A model generated the notes under the pieces. The model saw only the letters and a list, made by a program, of their open reading frames with translations. It made no database searches and was not told the origin of the DNA. Shown in pieces: positions 29,701-37,530 of a stretch of DNA of 64,000 nt (its first letter is position 1; each line of letters starts with the position of its first letter). The translations under genes were made by a program, and so were the position numbers. Source of the stretch: Lysobacter sp. M2-1 (lineage in GTDB: Bacteria > Pseudomonadota > Gammaproteobacteria > Xanthomonadales > Xanthomonadaceae); contig NZ_JAKPBU010000001.1 in the NCBI RefSeq assembly GCF_022662495.1, positions 1,966,350 through 2,030,349 on the forward strand, given 5' to 3'.

Positions 29701-30261
29701 ATGCTCGCTGCGATGCGCTTCCACAACCCGACACTCGGCAGGCACGCCCGGCTCCCGGGCGTGCTTGCCTGCATGCTCATCGCCGGCGCCTGCGCCGGCG
29801 CAACCGATACGGACAGCATGGACACCAAGAACACGCAACAGGCCGTCGCCGAATTCCTGCCCCAGGTCGAGAGCGCGCTGGGCGCGCTGGCGGTCGATCG
29901 CGAGTCCTTCGAGGTGCGCGCCAATCGCTGCGAAGGCAGGCAAGGCGAGACCCGTGACGATCTGTATTACATCTGGGTCGGCCTGCGCGGTACGGCGCGC
30001 GGCAACGACATCGCGAACCAGATCGGGCAGGCGCATGCGCGCTGGCAGGCCGCCGGCTGGGAAATCACCCGGTTTCGCACCCTGGACAACGGCGGCGTGA
30101 ACCTGACCGCGACCGACCCGGCCACTGGCAACACTTTCACTCTGGACTCGGGCTTCCAGCCGGCGCCCGATGCCTATGTGGTCGGCTTCTTCAACACGCC
30201 CTGTTTCCAGTCGCCGGAAGGCAGGGTCGACTTCGGCACCGTCTCGCGACGCGGCGGGTAG
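29701..30261 (+). CDS. Putative lipoprotein downstream of the DUF1023 hydrolase
   Basis: The 186-residue protein (ATG 29701; ATG 29713 also possible) has a hydrophobic signal ending in LIAGAC, a lipobox with the first cysteine at about 37. The mature part contains NTQQAVAEFLPQVESALGAL, a WEITRFRTLDNGG segment and two further cysteines (NRCEGRQ and TPCFQSP) that may form a disulfide. No family is recognised. Immediate linkage to the DUF1023 hydrolase suggests a functional pair, for example an effector and a periplasmic neutralising protein, but nothing in the sequence proves that. Confidence 0.6.
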   Translation: MLAAMRFHNPTLGRHARLPGVLACMLIAGACAGATDTDSMDTKNTQQAVAEFLPQVESALGALAVDRESFEVRANRCEGRQGETRDDLYYIWVGLRGTARGNDIANQIGQAHARWQAAGWEITRFRTLDNGGVNLTATDPATGNTFTLDSGFQPAPDAYVVGFFNTPCFQSPEGRVDFGTVSRRGG

Positions 30262-30360
30262 GGCGAGCGACGCGCACGCACACTTCGAAAGCCCACCGCG
30301 TCGCCGCCGAGGTCCGTGGTCCTTCGACAACCTCTGGATGCGGGGGCTAAGGTGTGGCCC

Positions 30361-31050
30361 ATGAAACTGCTTGCCTTCGAGACCGCCACCGAAGCCTGTT
30401 CGGTGGCCCTGTTCGTCGATGGCGCGGTGCGCGAGCGCTTCGAGCTTGCGCCACGCCGCCATGCCGAGCTCGCGCTGCCATGGGCCGAAGAACTGCTCGC
30501 GGAGTCCGGCATCGCGCGTTCGCAGCTCGATGCCGTCGCCGCCGGGCGCGGCCCGGGCGCGTTCACCGGCGTACGCCTGGCGATCTCGATCGCGCAGGGC
30601 ATCGCGCTCGCACTGGACCGGCCGGTGGTGCCCGTGTCCACGTTGGCAACGCTCGCCATGCAGGCCGAAGGCAACGTGATCGCCGCCATCGACGCGCGGA
30701 TGGGTGAGGTCTACCTGGGTGCGTTCCGACGCGTCGGAGAGGACGTGCAGCCCCTCGTTCCGGAAACGGTCGTGAAGCCGGCCGAAGCCAGCATTCCGGA
30801 AGGCGCCGGCTGGCACGGCATCGGGACCGGCTTCGCAGCGGCCGACGGCGCGCTGCGCCACCGGCTGCAGGCGCAGCTGGGTACGGTCGATGCGGCCGCC
30901 CTGCCGCACGCCGCCGACGTCGCCAGGCTGGCCGTGTTGGCATATGCGCGCGGCGAGGCGCTGGCGCCCGAACGGGCGGAGCCGGCCTACCTGCGCAACC
31001 ACGTCGCCCTGACCCTGGCCGAACAGCAGGCGCTGCGCGCCGGGCGCTGA
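30361..31050 (+). CDS. tsaB: tRNA threonylcarbamoyladenosine biosynthesis protein TsaB
   Basis: The 229-residue protein starts MKLLAFETATEACSVAL, the N-terminal ASKHA motif of TsaB (YeaZ), followed by RHAELALPW and GRGPGAFTGVRLAIS. With TsaC, TsaD and TsaE it makes t6A37 on ANN-decoding tRNAs; TsaB is the dimer partner of TsaD. The upstream in-frame extension to 30316 has no homologous character, and ATG 30361 is the normal start. It lies 57 bases before the signal peptidase gene. Confidence 0.95.
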   Translation: MKLLAFETATEACSVALFVDGAVRERFELAPRRHAELALPWAEELLAESGIARSQLDAVAAGRGPGAFTGVRLAISIAQGIALALDRPVVPVSTLATLAMQAEGNVIAAIDARMGEVYLGAFRRVGEDVQPLVPETVVKPAEASIPEGAGWHGIGTGFAAADGALRHRLQAQLGTVDAAALPHAADVARLAVLAYARGEALAPERAEPAYLRNHVALTLAEQQALRAGR

Positions 31051-31107
31051 GCGCCGGAACCTTGCCCGCGGTTCGCGGTCAGGAACCAGGCCCTTCCGGA
31101 GAGGCAT

Positions 31108-31731
31108 ATGCAACCCGCCGCACCGTCTCGCAGCGCCCGCTTCCGCCATTGGTTCCGGACCGAAGCGCGTCCGATCCTGCTCACCCTGGCTTTGCTGATG
31201 CTGGCGCGTACGTCGTTCGCCAACCATTACCAGGTCCCGAGCGGCTCGATGGAACCGACGCTGTATCCGGGCGACCGGGTGGCGGTGGACATGAGCGCCT
31301 ATGGCCTGCGCCTGCCGTACACCGATATCCAGCTGATCCGGCGCGATCGGCCGCAACGCGGCGACGTGGTGGTGTTCAAGTCGCCTGCCGACGGTACACG
31401 GCTGATCAAGCGCGTCGCGGCCGTCGCCGGGGACACGGTCGAACTGCGTCAAGGACGCCTTGCAATCAACGGCAGGCCGCTGTCGTCGGAAGGCACGCCG
31501 GATGTCGAGGTCTTCGGCCAGCGCCGCATCCGACTCGGCCTGGAGCTGGGCGGTGGACCGGACATCGCGCCGACCGTCCTTCCGACAGGCACGCTGCTGG
31601 TCCTGGGCGACCATCGCGGCAACAGCGCCGATGGGCGTTACTTCGGGCTGGTCGATGCCGACAGCGTGTACGCACGTGCGGTCGCGGTGTACTGGCGCAG
31701 CGGCGAAGGCTTCCTCTGGCAGCGGCTGTAG
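31108..31731 (+). CDS. lepB: Signal peptidase I
   Basis: The 207-residue protein has one N-terminal membrane helix (ARPILLTLALLMLARTSF) followed by the catalytic serine motif YQVPSGSMEPTLYPGD (Ser about 48) and the general-base lysine in TRLIKRVAAVAGD (about 95). Boxes GDVVVFKSP and VLGDHRGNSADGRYFG complete the S26 fold. It cuts signal peptides of exported proteins. It is shorter than the main LepB of xanthomonads and has only one membrane helix, so it may be a second paralog. CCGGAGAGG lies before the ATG. The stop TAG is the first triplet of a REP-like palindrome. Confidence 0.9.
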   Translation: MQPAAPSRSARFRHWFRTEARPILLTLALLMLARTSFANHYQVPSGSMEPTLYPGDRVAVDMSAYGLRLPYTDIQLIRRDRPQRGDVVVFKSPADGTRLIKRVAAVAGDTVELRQGRLAINGRPLSSEGTPDVEVFGQRRIRLGLELGGGPDIAPTVLPTGTLLVLGDHRGNSADGRYFGLVDADSVYARAVAVYWRSGEGFLWQRL

Positions 31732-31753
31732 GTCGGGGCTACGTCCCCGACGC
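31729..31753. repeat. REP-like palindrome overlapping the lepB stop
   Basis: TAGGTCGGGGCTACGTCCCC and following CGACGC form an imperfect palindrome nearly identical to the one at 12283-12307. Its first three bases are the lepB stop codon, so element insertion seems to have set the end of the gene. Confidence 0.65.
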
Positions 31754-31833
31754 TGCGCAAGGTTTCGACGCGCGGCCGCGTCAGCCGCGCAGAAACGTCA
31801 CTTCACCCGATCCTGGCCGACCTCCGCGACATC

Positions 31834-32712
31834 TCACTCGTCGATCAGTTCACCGCCCGGCAGGAACTGCCAGGTGCGGGTGACATGCAGGATATCGACG
31901 TCCTCGGCGGTCTCCGGCAGCGGGGCGAATGGCTCGGATAGTTTGACGATGCGCAGTGCCGCGGCGTCGAGCATGGGAATGCGGCTGGACTGGATTACTT
32001 CCGAACGCTCCACGCTGCCGTCGCGTCGGATCGCCACGCTGATCACCAGCAGGCCGCCGATGCGGCGGCGGCGCGCCTCGTCGGGATAGTTGAGGTTGCC
32101 CACGCGTTCGACCCGGTCGACCCAGCCGCGCAGGTAGGCGGCGTAGGCATATTCGCGCGTGCTGGCCGAGATGAACTTGCGCTTGGGCCGCTTGGCGTAG
32201 CGCTGCGAGCGCAGGTGCACCTCCGCCGCCAGGCGCGCCATGGCGATGTCGTGTTCGATCTTCTGCGCGCCGGGCGGCAGCATGCTCTGCTCGACCCTGG
32301 GCCTGGCCCGCGGCACCGGCAGCACGTCGGGGCTGCGCTGGTTGCTGACCACGCGCGCCTGCGGCGGCGGCTGCGGGGCAGGGGATTGCGCGCGCAGCGG
32401 CTGCGGAGCGATGCCCTGTTCGGGCTGGGGAATGCGTCCGGCCTGGGCTTCGCGAGGACGCGCGCTGCGGTCGTGCTCGCCGCCGCCCTGGTTGCTGGCC
32501 TGGGCCAGGAAGTCGGCCTGCTTGCGGGTCAGCGGACTCTGGGTCTCGGTCAGGATCACGTCCAGGGTCGGCATCACCGGCGCGGCATCCTCCAGCACGA
32601 AACCCAGGCCCAGGATCAGCATGCCGTGCACCAGCAGCGACAGCACGAAGGTCGCGCTGAGCCGTTCGGGTTCGCCGATGCGGGGGGCAGGGGGGAGAGC
32701 GGCCGTGGTCAT
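31834..32712 (-). CDS. TonB-family energy transducer protein
   Basis: The 292-residue protein (ATG 32712) has a cytoplasmic tail, a membrane helix SATFVLSLLVHGMLILGLGF with the conserved SxxxH pattern of TonB (His about 29), a Pro/Gln-rich periplasmic linker (PAPQPPPQARVV) and a C-terminal TonB domain: VERVGNLNYPDEARRRRIGG, then LVISVAIRRDGSVERSEVIQ and LDAAALRIVKLSEPFAPLP. It would pass proton-motive energy from ExbB/ExbD to outer-membrane receptors. Placement beside gshB and the pil-chp genes is the arrangement known from Xanthomonas, where TonB-like genes flank pilus genes. Confidence 0.9.
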   Translation of the reverse strand: MTTAALPPAPRIGEPERLSATFVLSLLVHGMLILGLGFVLEDAAPVMPTLDVILTETQSPLTRKQADFLAQASNQGGGEHDRSARPREAQAGRIPQPEQGIAPQPLRAQSPAPQPPPQARVVSNQRSPDVLPVPRARPRVEQSMLPPGAQKIEHDIAMARLAAEVHLRSQRYAKRPKRKFISASTREYAYAAYLRGWVDRVERVGNLNYPDEARRRRIGGLLVISVAIRRDGSVERSEVIQSSRIPMLDAAALRIVKLSEPFAPLPETAEDVDILHVTRTWQFLPGGELIDE

Positions 32713-32807
32713 GCGTGGGGACGGTCGAAAGCGATCTTGCAAGCGGGAGGCAGCGGGTCGTTCTGTGGAGTCACTTCAACATGGCGGCGCGCATGGCCCG
32801 CCCGGGG

Positions 32808-33785
32808 CTAGGCCGACAATGCGGTGCCGGCTCCGACCACTCCGGCGTCCCGCTCGATCGCGTCGAACAGCATTCCGGCGATGTTGATCCCGAACTGCTT
32901 GTCGAGTTCGCGGATGCAGGTGGGGCTGGTCACGTTGACTTCGGTCAGGTAGTCGCCGATCACGTCCAGGCCGACGAAGCGCATGCCGCGGCGCTTCATG
33001 TCGGGCCCGACCTGGGCCGCGATCCAGCGGTCGCGATCGGTGAGCGGACGCCCCTCGCCGCGCCCGCCAGCAGCCAGGTTGCCGCGGAACTCGTCGCCCT
33101 GCGGGATCCGGGCCAGGCAATAGTCGACCGGTTCGCCGTCGATCAGCAGGATGCGCTTGTCCCCGTCGACGATCTCCGGCAGGTAGCGCTGGGCCATGGC
33201 CAGGTGACGGCCGCTGCCGGTCAGGGTCTCGAGGATCACATTGGTATTGGGGTCGCCGGCACGGGCGCGGAAGATCGAGCGCCCGCCCATCCCGTCCAGG
33301 GTCTTCAGCACCGCGTCGCCGTGGGTGGCGATGAAGGCCTTGATCTGGCCGGCGTCGCGGCTGACCAGGGTGGGCGGACAGCACTGCGGGAACTCCAGCG
33401 CGGTCAGCTTCTCGTTCATGTCCCGCAGCCCCTGCGGGTCGTTGACCACCAGCGCCCCCTGGCGCTGCGCCACGCCGAGCAGGTGGGTGTCGTGCAGGTA
33501 GTCGGCATCGACCGGCGGATCCCTGCGCATCAGCACCAGATCGCCTGCGCCCAGCGCACGTTGTGACGGCTGTCCCAGTTCGTACCAACGCTTGGGGTCG
33601 TCGAACACGCGCAGCGGCGCGACCGTGGCCTCGGCGCAACCGCCGCGCAGCGTCAGTCCGCCCGGAACCACGTAGTGCAGGCGGTATCCGCGGCGCTGGC
33701 CCTCCAACAGCATGGCGAACGTCGAATCCTTGGCGATCCGGATCGACTCGATCGGGTCCATCACCACGATGACATCGACGCTCAT
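32808..33785 (-). CDS. gshB: Glutathione synthetase
   Basis: The 325-residue ATP-grasp enzyme joins gamma-glutamylcysteine and glycine. The ATG at 33785 gives MSVDVIVVMDPIESIRIAKD, the expected N-terminus; 33815 is too long. Seen are VLMRRDPPVDADYL, NDPQGLRDMNEKL, the ATP-grasp loop VLKTLDGMGGRSIF, AEnvelope residues RILLIDGEPV and the C-terminal DVIGDYLTEVNVTSPTCIRE with metal-binding Glu and Asn. It is divergent from pilG, the order found in Pseudomonas and Xanthomonas. Confidence 0.96.
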   Translation of the reverse strand: MSVDVIVVMDPIESIRIAKDSTFAMLLEGQRRGYRLHYVVPGGLTLRGGCAEATVAPLRVFDDPKRWYELGQPSQRALGAGDLVLMRRDPPVDADYLHDTHLLGVAQRQGALVVNDPQGLRDMNEKLTALEFPQCCPPTLVSRDAGQIKAFIATHGDAVLKTLDGMGGRSIFRARAGDPNTNVILETLTGSGRHLAMAQRYLPEIVDGDKRILLIDGEPVDYCLARIPQGDEFRGNLAAGGRGEGRPLTDRDRWIAAQVGPDMKRRGMRFVGLDVIGDYLTEVNVTSPTCIRELDKQFGINIAGMLFDAIERDAGVVGAGTALSA

Positions 33786-33971
33786 GAGAACCATCCGCGG
33801 CAGAATGTGACGCATGTTAGCAGGCGCCCGAAGGCGCCCGAACGACGCGCAAGCGCCGCGTTTTTCGTCGATACTCCAGAATGCTTGACACCATCATGGC
33901 GTGCTGGAATAAAGCTGTGCTCTGCAGCGGCGCCGGTATGCATGAAGCGCAGCGCATTGGGGGAGAACGCG

Positions 33972-34373
33972 ATGATGCAAGACGACAACCGCACCGGGAG
34001 CCTGAACGGTCTCCGGGTGATGGTGATCGACGACTCGAAGACCATCCGCCGCACCGCCGAGACCCTGCTTGCCAAGGAGGGTGCGGAGGTGACCACGGCG
34101 GTGGACGGATTCGAGGCGCTGGCGAAGATCGCCGAAACCGCGCCCCAGATCATCTTCGTCGACATCATGATGCCGCGTCTGGACGGGTACCAGACCTGCA
34201 CGCTGATCAAGAACAACCCGCGTTTCCGCGACACGCCGGTGATCATGCTCTCGTCCAAGGACGGGCTGTTCGACAAGGCGCGCGGGCGCATCGTCGGCTC
34301 CGAGCAGTACGTCACCAAACCTTTCACGCGCGAGGAACTCCTCGACGCGGTCCGTAAGCACGTCAACGTCTGA
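33972..34373 (+). CDS. pilG: Twitching motility response regulator PilG
   Basis: The 133-residue single-domain receiver has VMVIDDSKTIRRTAETLL, the phospho-acceptor aspartate in IIFVDIMMPRLDGYQTC, the Ser/Thr MLSSKDG and lysine VTKPFTREELL. PilG receives phosphate from ChpA and promotes pilus extension through cAMP signalling in Pseudomonas. GGGGGAG precedes the start. It is the first gene of the pilGHIJ-chpA cluster; pilH follows 26 bases later. Confidence 0.94.
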   Translation: MMQDDNRTGSLNGLRVMVIDDSKTIRRTAETLLAKEGAEVTTAVDGFEALAKIAETAPQIIFVDIMMPRLDGYQTCTLIKNNPRFRDTPVIMLSSKDGLFDKARGRIVGSEQYVTKPFTREELLDAVRKHVNV

Positions 34374-34399
34374 TTCGCCTCGGGGGAGAGGCACACCAC

Positions 34400-34768
34400 A
34401 TGGCACGCATCCTGTTGATCGAGGATTCGCCCACCGATACCGCGGTCCTGACCCAGCTGCTCCAGCGCAACGGGCACCAGGTACTGGCATCGGGCAGCGC
34501 CGAGGACGGCATCGAAGTCTGCAAGCGTGAGCTGCCGGACCTGGTGCTGATGGACATCATCCTTCCGGGCATGAACGGCTTCCAGGCTACCCGCGCGCTG
34601 TCGCGCGACGAAGCCACCAAGTCGATCCCGGTGCTGATCGTCAGCACCAAGGGCATGGAAACCGACCGTGCCTGGGGCATGCGCCAGGGCGCCAAGGACT
34701 ACGTGGTCAAGCCGCCGGTGGAGAGCGACCTGATCGGCCGCATCAACGCCCTGCTCAACGCCGCCTGA
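34400..34768 (+). CDS. pilH: Twitching motility response regulator PilH
   Basis: The 122-residue CheY-like receiver starts MARILLIEDSPTDTAVLTQL and has the aspartate in LVLMDIILPGMNGFQATRAL, the T/S position VSTKGMETDR and lysine VVKPPVESDL. It is the second receiver of the Pil-Chp system, thought to act as phosphate sink or retraction regulator. A strong GGGGGAGAGG site is 10 bases upstream and pilI begins 1 base after its stop. Confidence 0.94.
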   Translation: MARILLIEDSPTDTAVLTQLLQRNGHQVLASGSAEDGIEVCKRELPDLVLMDIILPGMNGFQATRALSRDEATKSIPVLIVSTKGMETDRAWGMRQGAKDYVVKPPVESDLIGRINALLNAA

Positions 34769-34769
34769 T

Positions 34770-35399
34770 ATGTCGCGCAAGTCCGGCCGCCACGGTTTCA
34801 CGCAGCCTGCGCCGGCAATGCCGGCCGCGGCGCCGTCGCTGGCCGTGCGCGATCCGTTCGAGGTCCTGCTCGATTACGAACGCAAGAGCCTGGCCCATGT
34901 CGTCGGCCTGCCCGAGCAGATCGACGCGCCGGGCCTGTGGCGTGGCGTGGGCTACCGGATCGGTGCGCGGCACCTGGCGTCGGGCTTCGACGAAGTGCTC
35001 GAGATCCTGCCGATGCCGCAGGTCACGCCGGTGCCGGGCGCGCAGCCGTGGATGCTGGGCGTGGCCAACGTGCGCGGCAACCTGCTGCCGATCGTCGACC
35101 TGAAGCAGTTCCTGGAAGGCGAGCGCACCGTGCTGCACGAGGGCCAGCGCATGCTGATCGTGCGCCAGCCCGGCGGCGACGTGGCGGTGATGGTCGACGA
35201 GCTCTACGGCCAGCGCAGCTTCGTCGACGAGCAATCCATCGACGTGGACGGCGCCGAAGCCAAGCCCGAAGTGCCGCTGGCCGACGGGCGCTACGCGCAT
35301 TTCATCGAACGCGCCTACCGCATCGATGCCAATACCTGGGGCGTGTTCAGCCTGGACCGGCTGTCGCGCACCCCCGAATTCAGACAAGCCGCGGCCTAG
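34770..35399 (+). CDS. pilI: Pilus chemotaxis adaptor PilI (CheW-like)
   Basis: The 209-residue protein has a 25-residue Ala/Pro-rich lead followed by a CheW domain: RDPFEVLLDYERKSLAHVVG, VLEILPMPQVTPVPGAQPWM, LGVANVRGNLLPIVDLKQFL and VMVDELYGQRSF. It couples the receptor PilJ to the kinase ChpA. The one-base gap to pilH implies translational coupling. It is somewhat longer than the Pseudomonas protein because of the N-terminal extension. Confidence 0.92.
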   Translation: MSRKSGRHGFTQPAPAMPAAAPSLAVRDPFEVLLDYERKSLAHVVGLPEQIDAPGLWRGVGYRIGARHLASGFDEVLEILPMPQVTPVPGAQPWMLGVANVRGNLLPIVDLKQFLEGERTVLHEGQRMLIVRQPGGDVAVMVDELYGQRSFVDEQSIDVDGAEAKPEVPLADGRYAHFIERAYRIDANTWGVFSLDRLSRTPEFRQAAA

Positions 35400-35439
35400 C
35401 GCCAACGCCCCATAGCACGCACGCAAGAGAGAGCGCAGC

Positions 35440-37452
35440 ATGAGCACGACGATCGACAACATGGCGGGCCGGGCCCGTGGCATCGGCAGCAACGTGTGGA
35501 TCTGGCTGCTGCTGGCCTCGCTGGTGGTCTTCGCGGCCAACACCTTGTACGCAACCACCAAGGCGGCGCGTTTCGGTGGTGCCAGTACCGCGGCGTCGAG
35601 TCTGCAGGTGAACTCGCAGCGCCTGGCCAACCAGGGCCGCGACGCGGTCGAGGGTAATGCCGAGGCGTTCGCCGCGTTCAAGGCCACCAAGCAGCAGATC
35701 GACGACGACCTGCGCACGCTCAACGACAACTTCGGCAACAGCGAAGTGGGCGGCCCGATCAAGGCGGTCAACGACCGCTGGGGCACGCTGGGCAGGAACG
35801 CCAACCAGCTCATCGCCAGCGAACGCGCGGTGCTCGGCCTGGCCGGCAACGCCGACCGCTTCACCCAGCGCGTGCCGCAGCTGCAGGCGCAGCTGGACGA
35901 AGTGGTGCGTGCGATGTCCGCCAGCGGCGCGCCGTCCTCGCAGATCTACATCGCGCTGCGCCAGGTGGTGTTGGCCTCCACCATGGCCCGCCGGGTCGCC
36001 GAACTGCGTGCGGGCGGTCCTGCCGCCGCGGGCGCCGGCACCGCGCTGGGCCGCGACATCGGCTTCTTCCAGCAGGTCATGGACGGGCTGCGCCAGGGCG
36101 GCACGGGCGAGGCCCAGCGGGTCGGAGGCGCGGCCGTGGCGCCGCTCAACCAGGCCAATACCCTGTGGCTGGAGATGAAGAAGGACGTCGACGCGATCCT
36201 CGCCACCTCCACCGACCTGCTCAATGCACAGAGCGCCGCCACCGCGCTGGCCAGCGGCTCCAACCAGCTGCTCGCCGACAGCGAAAACCTGTTCCGCTCG
36301 CTGACCGCGTTCGGTTCGCTGCGCGATACCAGCATCGTCGGCGGCGTCTGGGTCAGCATCCTGTCGGGCCTGCTGGTGCTGGTCTCGCTGGTCGGCTTGT
36401 ACTTCAGCACCCGCCGCGCAGAGCGCGCGCGGTTCCAGTCCACCATGGAACTCAACAACCGCAACCAGGAGGCGATCATGCGCCTGCTGGATGAGATGGG
36501 CTCGCTCGCCGAAGGCGACCTCACGGTGAAGGCCACGGTGACCGAGGACATGACCGGCGCCATCGCCGACTCGATCAACTTCGCGGTCGAGCAGCTGCGC
36601 AGCCTGGTGCAGACGATCACCGACACCTCGGTGCAGGTCGCATCCAGCGCGCAGGAGACGCAGGCCACCGCCATGCACCTGGCCGAAGCCGCCGAACACC
36701 AGGCGCAGGAAATCAATTCGGCTTCCGACCGTATCAGCGAAATCGCGGCGAGCATCGACCAGGTGTCGAAGAACTCCGCCGAGTCCGCCGGCGTGGCCCA
36801 GCGCTCGGTGCAGATCGCGACCAAGGGCGCGGGCGTGGTGCGCGAGACGATCGCCGGCATGGACTCGATCCGCGACCAGATCCAGGAAACCTCAAAGCGC
36901 ATCAAGCGACTGGGCGAAAGCTCGCAGGAAATCGGCTCGATCGTGGAACTGATCAACGACATCTCCGAGCAGACCAACATCCTCGCGTTGAACGCAGCCA
37001 TCCAGGCCGCCTCGGCGGGCGAGGCGGGCCGCGGCTTCGCGGTGGTGGCGGACGAAGTGCAGCGCCTCGCCGAACGCGCCTCCAACGCCACCAAGCGCAT
37101 CGAGACGCTGGTGCAGACGATTCAGTCCGACACCAACGAGGCGGTCACCTCGATGGAGCAGACGACCTCGGAAGTGGTCGCCGGTGCGCGCCTGGCCGAG
37201 GACGCCGGCACCGCGCTGGGCGAGATCGAAAACGTGTCGACTAACCTCGCCGACCTGATTCAGGGCATTTCCAGCGCCGCCCAGCAGCAGTCCACCGCCG
37301 CGTCGAACATCACCTCGGCGATGCACACGATCCAGTCGATCACCGCGCAGACCTCGCAGGGCGCCAACCAGACGGCCGAGTCGATCGGCACGCTGGCGCA
37401 GCTCGCCGCCGACCTGCGTCGCTCGGTCGCCGACTTCAAGCTGCCGGCCTGA
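35440..37452 (+). CDS. pilJ: Twitching motility methyl-accepting receptor PilJ
   Basis: The 670-residue receptor has one membrane helix near residues 20-40 ([18 protein letters not shown]), a PilJ-type helical periplasmic sensor domain, a second helix at about 300-322 ([20 protein letters not shown]), HAMP, and a cytoplasmic signalling hairpin with the tip [20 protein letters not shown] and [20 protein letters not shown]. It senses pilus/surface contact and controls ChpA. A strong ribosome-binding region AAGAGAGAGC precedes the ATG. No pilK (CheR) or chpB (CheB) gene follows. Confidence 0.95.
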   Translation: MSTTIDNMAGRARGIGSNVWIWLLLASLVVFAANTLYATTKAARFGGASTAASSLQVNSQRLANQGRDAVEGNAEAFAAFKATKQQIDDDLRTLNDNFGNSEVGGPIKAVNDRWGTLGRNANQLIASERAVLGLAGNADRFTQRVPQLQAQLDEVVRAMSASGAPSSQIYIALRQVVLASTMARRVAELRAGGPAAAGAGTALGRDIGFFQQVMDGLRQGGTGEAQRVGGAAVAPLNQANTLWLEMKKDVDAILATSTDLLNAQSAATALASGSNQLLADSENLFRSLTAFGSLRDTSIVGGVWVSILSGLLVLVSLVGLYFSTRRAERARFQSTMELNNRNQEAIMRLLDEMGSLAEGDLTVKATVTEDMTGAIADSINFAVEQLRSLVQTITDTSVQVASSAQETQATAMHLAEAAEHQAQEINSASDRISEIAASIDQVSKNSAESAGVAQRSVQIATKGAGVVRETIAGMDSIRDQIQETSKRIKRLGESSQEIGSIVELINDISEQTNILALNAAIQAASAGEAGRGFAVVADEVQRLAERASNATKRIETLVQTIQSDTNEAVTSMEQTTSEVVAGARLAEDAGTALGEIENVSTNLADLIQGISSAAQQQSTAASNITSAMHTIQSITAQTSQGANQTAESIGTLAQLAADLRRSVADFKLPA

Positions 37453-37530
37453 CCGGAACTTTGACGGGATGTCGGGAATGGCTGTCATCGCAGTAGGGTG
37501 CGTCGCGTGCACGGTCCGGAGAACGTTCCG

